Below, piece after piece: positions 7,401-10,001 of a stretch of 10,001 nt of DNA (position 1 is its first letter; each line of letters begins with the position of its first letter). The notes under the pieces are model-generated. The model was given only the letters and a program-made list of their open reading frames with translations. It searched no databases and was not told where the DNA came from. The DNA comes from an uncultured Clostridium sp. (GTDB taxonomy: Bacteria > Bacillota > Clostridia > Lachnospirales > Lachnospiraceae): assembly GCA_958349075.1 (NCBI GenBank), contig CATWBR010000142.1, forward strand, positions 1 through 10,001, in the 5' to 3' direction. The position numbers were made by a program, and so were the translations under genes.

Positions 7401-7429
7401 ATTATATACCATATTTATGGTTTTGGGAA
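7401..7429 (-). promoter_or_regulatory. fba: fba promoter with a 14-bp palindrome in its spacer
   Basis: Reading the minus strand, -35 TTCCCA (7429-7424, four of six matches to TTGACA) and a consensus -10 TATAAT (7406-7401) are separated by 17 bases, giving a start near 7395 and a leader of about 35 bases. The spacer is almost filled by the perfect palindrome ACCATA-AA-TATGGT (7421-7408). A dimeric protein bound there would block RNA polymerase. The sequence does not match a CcpA site. The gap to thrC shows only a weak A/T-only hairpin with six T, so some read-through from thrC is possible. Confidence 0.7.
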
Positions 7430-7463
7430 GACTGTTAAAAAATTAGCATTATTTTCAATCCGC

Positions 7464-8948
7464 CTATTTCAGAATGTCAGCCACCGTGCTCTCCATTGTC
7501 TCGGATGTGCACTGTATATTATGGCGGATCTCAGCATTCCTAATCTCTTCAATGGCAGCCGGAACCGCAACTCCGGAGGCTTTCTCCATCTCATCAATCA
7601 ATTCAAATTCATCCTTGCCCTCTTCGCTTCCGAAAATTGCTTCCATAACGCTTCTGGAGAACTTATATGGGCTGGCCGTGGAGGCGATTACAGTTTTAGC
7701 CGTATCCTCTGTTTCTTTCACATACTTTCTATATACGCAGGAAGCGACGCCCGTATGCGTATCAATCATATATCCTGTCTCGTCGTAGAGACGTTTAATC
7801 TCAGCGGCGTTCTCTTCCTGTGTTGCAAAGCCTCCGAAGAAATCGCACATTCTCTCTTTCATATCGGGAGTAACCGTGTATTTTCCGTCTCTTACAAGCT
7901 CTTCCATCAACTCCTTTGTCTTTGGAGCATCGCAGCCGGTGGACAGGTAAATCAGTCTCTCCAGGTTGCTGGAAATAAGGATATCCATGGACGGTGAGGA
8001 GGTCAGGATAAACTCCCTCTTTCTGTCATAGATACCGGTCTGGAAGAAATCATATAAAACTTTATTGTCATTGGACGCACAGATCAGTCTGTCAACCGGA
8101 AGTCCCATCTGTTTCGCAAAGTAAGCGGCCAGAATGTTGCCGAAGTTGCCCGTCGGTACGGTAATATTAATCTTCTCGCCTTCTGAAATCTCGCCGTTTT
8201 CAAGCAGCTTTACGTAGGCGTAAACATAGTAAACAATCTGCGGTACAAGACGTCCGATGTTGATCGAGTTTGCGGAGGAGAGCTGATATCCCTTAGCGGC
8301 CAGTTCCTTTGCAAATTCCTTATCATTAAATATCTTCTTAACGCCGTTCTGGGCATCGTCAAAGTTTCCGTCAATTCCCACAACGCTTGTATTATCACCT
8401 TTCTGTGTAAGCATCTGCAGTTCCTGCACACGGCTTACGCCATCCTTCGGATAAAACACAATAATCTTCGTCCCTTCCACGTCGGCAAAACCGGCCATGG
8501 CTGCTTTACCGGTGTCTCCGGATGTGGCGGTCAGGATTACAATCGTGTTGTCAATTTTATTCTTTCTGGCTGATACCGTCATCAGGCGTGGAAGAATCGA
8601 AAGCGCCATATCCTTGAATGCAATTGTGTTCCCATGGAAGAGCTCAAGGTAATATGCTCCGTCTGCCTTTACGAGAGGGGCAATCTCTTCTGTGTCAAAT
8701 TTGCTGTCATAGGCACGGTTAATACAGTCCTTCAATTCCTCTTCAGAAAAATCTGAAAGAAATAATTTCATCACCTCATAAGCGACTTCCTGGTAGCTCA
8801 TCTTTGCCAGTTCTGCAAAAGAACGATCGAATGCAGGAACCTCATCCGGCATAAAAAGACCGCCGTCCTCTGCAAGTCCTTTCAGGATCGCCTGTGATGC
8901 CGTAACATTTTTTTCACCGCCGCGGGTACTGCTATAGTAGATTGCCAT
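7464..8948 (-). CDS. thrC: Threonine synthase
   Basis: The 494-residue PLP enzyme converts O-phosphohomoserine to threonine, the last step of the threonine branch. It has the typical N-terminus (STRGGEKNVTASQAILKGLAEDGGLF at 7-32 with the chosen start), the PLP lysine motif LFHGNTIAFKDMAL with Lys112, the phosphate-binding loop ATSGDTGKAA at 141-150, and NSINIGRLVPQ. The length fits the longer, E. coli/yeast-like class of threonine synthases. Start choice: the sequence AGAGAGG at 8964-8958 touches an ATG at 8957 with no spacer, but stands 9 bases before the in-frame ATG at 8948, so I chose 8948; the longer form would add MKI. No other threonine-pathway gene (hom, thrB, asd) is visible, so the pathway is dispersed. 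The promoter lies at 9066-9094, divergent from sfsA. Confidence 0.96.
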   Translation of the reverse strand: MAIYYSSTRGGEKNVTASQAILKGLAEDGGLFMPDEVPAFDRSFAELAKMSYQEVAYEVMKLFLSDFSEEELKDCINRAYDSKFDTEEIAPLVKADGAYYLELFHGNTIAFKDMALSILPRLMTVSARKNKIDNTIVILTATSGDTGKAAMAGFADVEGTKIIVFYPKDGVSRVQELQMLTQKGDNTSVVGIDGNFDDAQNGVKKIFNDKEFAKELAAKGYQLSSANSINIGRLVPQIVYYVYAYVKLLENGEISEGEKINITVPTGNFGNILAAYFAKQMGLPVDRLICASNDNKVLYDFFQTGIYDRKREFILTSSPSMDILISSNLERLIYLSTGCDAPKTKELMEELVRDGKYTVTPDMKERMCDFFGGFATQEENAAEIKRLYDETGYMIDTHTGVASCVYRKYVKETEDTAKTVIASTASPYKFSRSVMEAIFGSEEGKDEFELIDEMEKASGVAVPAAIEEIRNAEIRHNIQCTSETMESTVADILK

Positions 8949-9065
8949 GATTTTCATCCTCTCTTTATTTAATGATTCAGCCTCTATATTGTCCTGTCAT
9001 TATGCCCTCCGGCATCATGGGAAAACCTTGTATGTCCCTGTATTCCGAGGGTATCCTGGTTAAGA

Positions 9066-9094
9066 ATTTTACCATACTTTGGATGTTAGTGCAA
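9066..9094 (-). promoter_or_regulatory. thrC: thrC promoter
   Basis: On the minus strand, TTGCAC (9094-9089) and TAAAAT (9071-9066) are separated by exactly 17 bases, close to sigma-A consensus. The start would be near 9059, giving a leader of about 110 bases. The leader holds one small hairpin, ATGCC/GGCAT with a 4-base loop at 9002-9015. It is too short for a typical T-box and I see no T-box motif. Confidence 0.65.
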
Positions 9095-9104
9095 GAAGAA
9101 TCGT

Positions 9105-9250
9105 GGGGTGGGAAGCGCCGTTTCTGTGCATCGCGCAGCGCGTTACCGGGTACGGTGAGAACAGTATAAGGATGCCTCCGAAAGATCACGGACGGGGTGG
9201 GAATCGTCGGATGAGTCTTCGGGCCCGGTTGGGTGGGCGCCATTATGGGG
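9105..9250 (+). other. G-rich non-coding patch between divergent promoters
   Basis: The stretch between the thrC and sfsA promoters has no supported gene. It is strongly G-rich on the plus strand. GGGGTGGGAA occurs exactly at 9105-9114 and 9194-9203, and a related GGGTGGG lies at 9231-9237. Four G runs at 9221-9223, 9231-9233, 9235-9237 and 9247-9250, with loops of 7, 1 and 9 bases, could form a loose G-quadruplex. Function is unknown; a regulator site shared by both promoters, an unrecognised small RNA, or plain skewed DNA are all possible. Confidence 0.45.
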
Positions 9251-9273
9251 AATCCGGGAGAAAAATTCCATAT

Positions 9274-9303
9274 TTGCAATACAGCGCGGGAATACAGTAT
9301 AAT
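9274..9303 (+). promoter_or_regulatory. sfsA: sfsA promoter
   Basis: TTGCAA at 9274-9279 and consensus TATAAT at 9298-9303 are 18 bases apart. Transcription would begin near 9310, so the ATG codons at 9316 and 9319 are too close to the start to have a ribosome site, which supports translation from 9343 or 9358. Confidence 0.7.
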
Positions 9304-9342
9304 AGGAATACTTCTATGATGCAGTTTACTGCAGGAAAGGCA

Positions 9343-10001
9343 ATGGTGTATCTAATTATGCAATATGAACATATCAGAACCGGAACATTTTTGAGGAGGC
9401 CCAACCGGTTTATTGCCCATGTGATGATTGACGGCAGAGAAGAAATCTGCCATGTTAAAAATACCGGAAGGCTCAGGGAGTTTCTGGTTCCCGGAGCCGA
9501 GCTTCTTGTGGAGTTTCATCCGGATGCTGCGGCTCTGGGGAGAAAAACCGCATACTCTGTAATCGGCGTTTATAAGGAGAATGCGGGATATCTTCATGAA
9601 CGCCTGCTTATCAATATGGATTCACAGGCTCCTAATCAGGCGGCGGCGGAATGGCTGAAGGCAGGAGGACTCTCCTCCGGCGTAACCGATATTAAAAGAG
9701 AGGTTACATATCATGAATCCCGGTTTGATCTGGCATTTAAAGAAGAGGGATGTCCGTCGTTTATGGAGGTAAAAGGAGTTACGCTGGAACACGACGGAGC
9801 CGCCATGTTTCCTGATGCACCGACCGAACGTGGAGTGAAACATATTATGGAACTCAGGGATGCCGCCGTGGAGGGGTATCATGCCTATATTCTTTTTGTC
9901 ATCCAGATGAAGGGGATTCTTTCTTTCTCCCCCAACAGGACCACTCATCCTGAATTCGCGGATGCGCTTAAACTTGCATCCGGGTCCGGCGTCCATATTC
10001 T
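9343..10001 (+). CDS. sfsA: SfsA family protein (3' partial)
   Basis: The frame is open to the window end, so the C-terminus is missing; 219 codons are visible. It matches the SfsA (sugar fermentation stimulation A) family: FLRRPNRFIAHV near the start is the OB-fold-like nucleic-acid-binding part, CHVKNTGRLREFLVPG follows, then a PD-(D/E)XK-like nuclease region with RFDLAF, FMEVKGVTLE and FPDAPTERGVKHIMEL. E. coli SfsA was described as a DNA-binding protein that affects maltose metabolism; the nuclease-like fold suggests DNA cleavage but the role in this organism is unknown. Four in-frame ATG codons (9316, 9319, 9343, 9358) precede the conserved part. I chose 9343 because AGGAAAGG at 9333-9340 fits it; 9358 gives MQYEH, closer to relatives, but leaves that site 17 bases away. 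It diverges from thrC. Confidence 0.93.
   Translation, partial: MVYLIMQYEHIRTGTFLRRPNRFIAHVMIDGREEICHVKNTGRLREFLVPGAELLVEFHPDAAALGRKTAYSVIGVYKENAGYLHERLLINMDSQAPNQAAAEWLKAGGLSSGVTDIKREVTYHESRFDLAFKEEGCPSFMEVKGVTLEHDGAAMFPDAPTERGVKHIMELRDAAVEGYHAYILFVIQMKGILSFSPNRTTHPEFADALKLASGSGVHI

Noticed and set aside
7344..7997. 217-residue plus-strand frame across the thrC/fba gap
   Set aside because: It overlaps strongly supported thrC, runs through the fba promoter, has no ribosome site and resembles no family.
8949..9059. T-box or amino-acid riboswitch in the thrC leader
   Set aside because: The leader of about 110 bases is too short, has only one tiny hairpin and no terminator before thrC.
8977..9279. 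100-residue minus-strand frame upstream of thrC
   Set aside because: It covers the thrC promoter and the G-rich patch, has no ribosome site and an odd Pro/Arg-rich composition typical of a chance frame.

Overview
The window looks like chromosomal DNA of an anaerobic Firmicute, most likely a gut clostridium of the Lachnospiraceae type. The evidence is a type III glutamine synthetase of the clostridial kind, a class II fructose-bisphosphate aldolase, a secreted GH25 lysozyme with choline-binding-type repeats, strong AGGAGG-like ribosome sites, sigma-A style promoters and roughly mid-range G+C. This placement is inference from protein character; no RNA gene is present to confirm it. There are six protein genes and no tRNA, rRNA, insertion sequence, phage gene or CRISPR array.

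Left part, plus strand (1-3995): the 3' part of a LicC-LicA-like fusion (phosphocholine cytidylyltransferase followed by choline kinase) runs in from the left edge. A 292-base intergenic region holds a perfect 12-bp inverted repeat containing TATAAT, a 9-bp tandem repeat, a second TATAAT box and a 17-bp dyad. Next comes a 731-residue secreted GH25 muramidase with about 15 cell-wall-binding repeats and a long Ser/Gly/Pro tail carrying 36-bp tandem repeats. The pair suggests an organism that puts phosphocholine on its envelope and anchors a lysozyme there. A strong hairpin with A and T tracts on opposite sides ends both this gene and the convergent glutamine synthetase gene.

Middle and right part, minus strand (4140-9094): reading in the direction of transcription the order is thrC (threonine synthase), fba (aldolase), then glnN (glutamine synthetase III). 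thrC and fba each have a recognisable promoter. fba ends in a clear intrinsic terminator. glnN has no promoter I can recognise, and a second terminator-like hairpin with a run of six U lies in its leader only 9 bases before its ribosome site, which suggests transcription attenuation of this nitrogen-assimilation gene.

Right edge (9274-10001): a plus-strand sfsA gene, cut off by the window end, diverges from thrC. Between the two divergent promoters lies about 180 bp of unusually G-rich non-coding DNA with a repeated GGGGTGGGAA motif and a possible G-quadruplex.

Most of the window is ordinary housekeeping sequence. The points worth following are the glnN leader, the palindromes in the lysozyme and fba promoter regions, the lysozyme tail, and the G-rich patch. 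I see no evidence of a wholly new multi-gene system.
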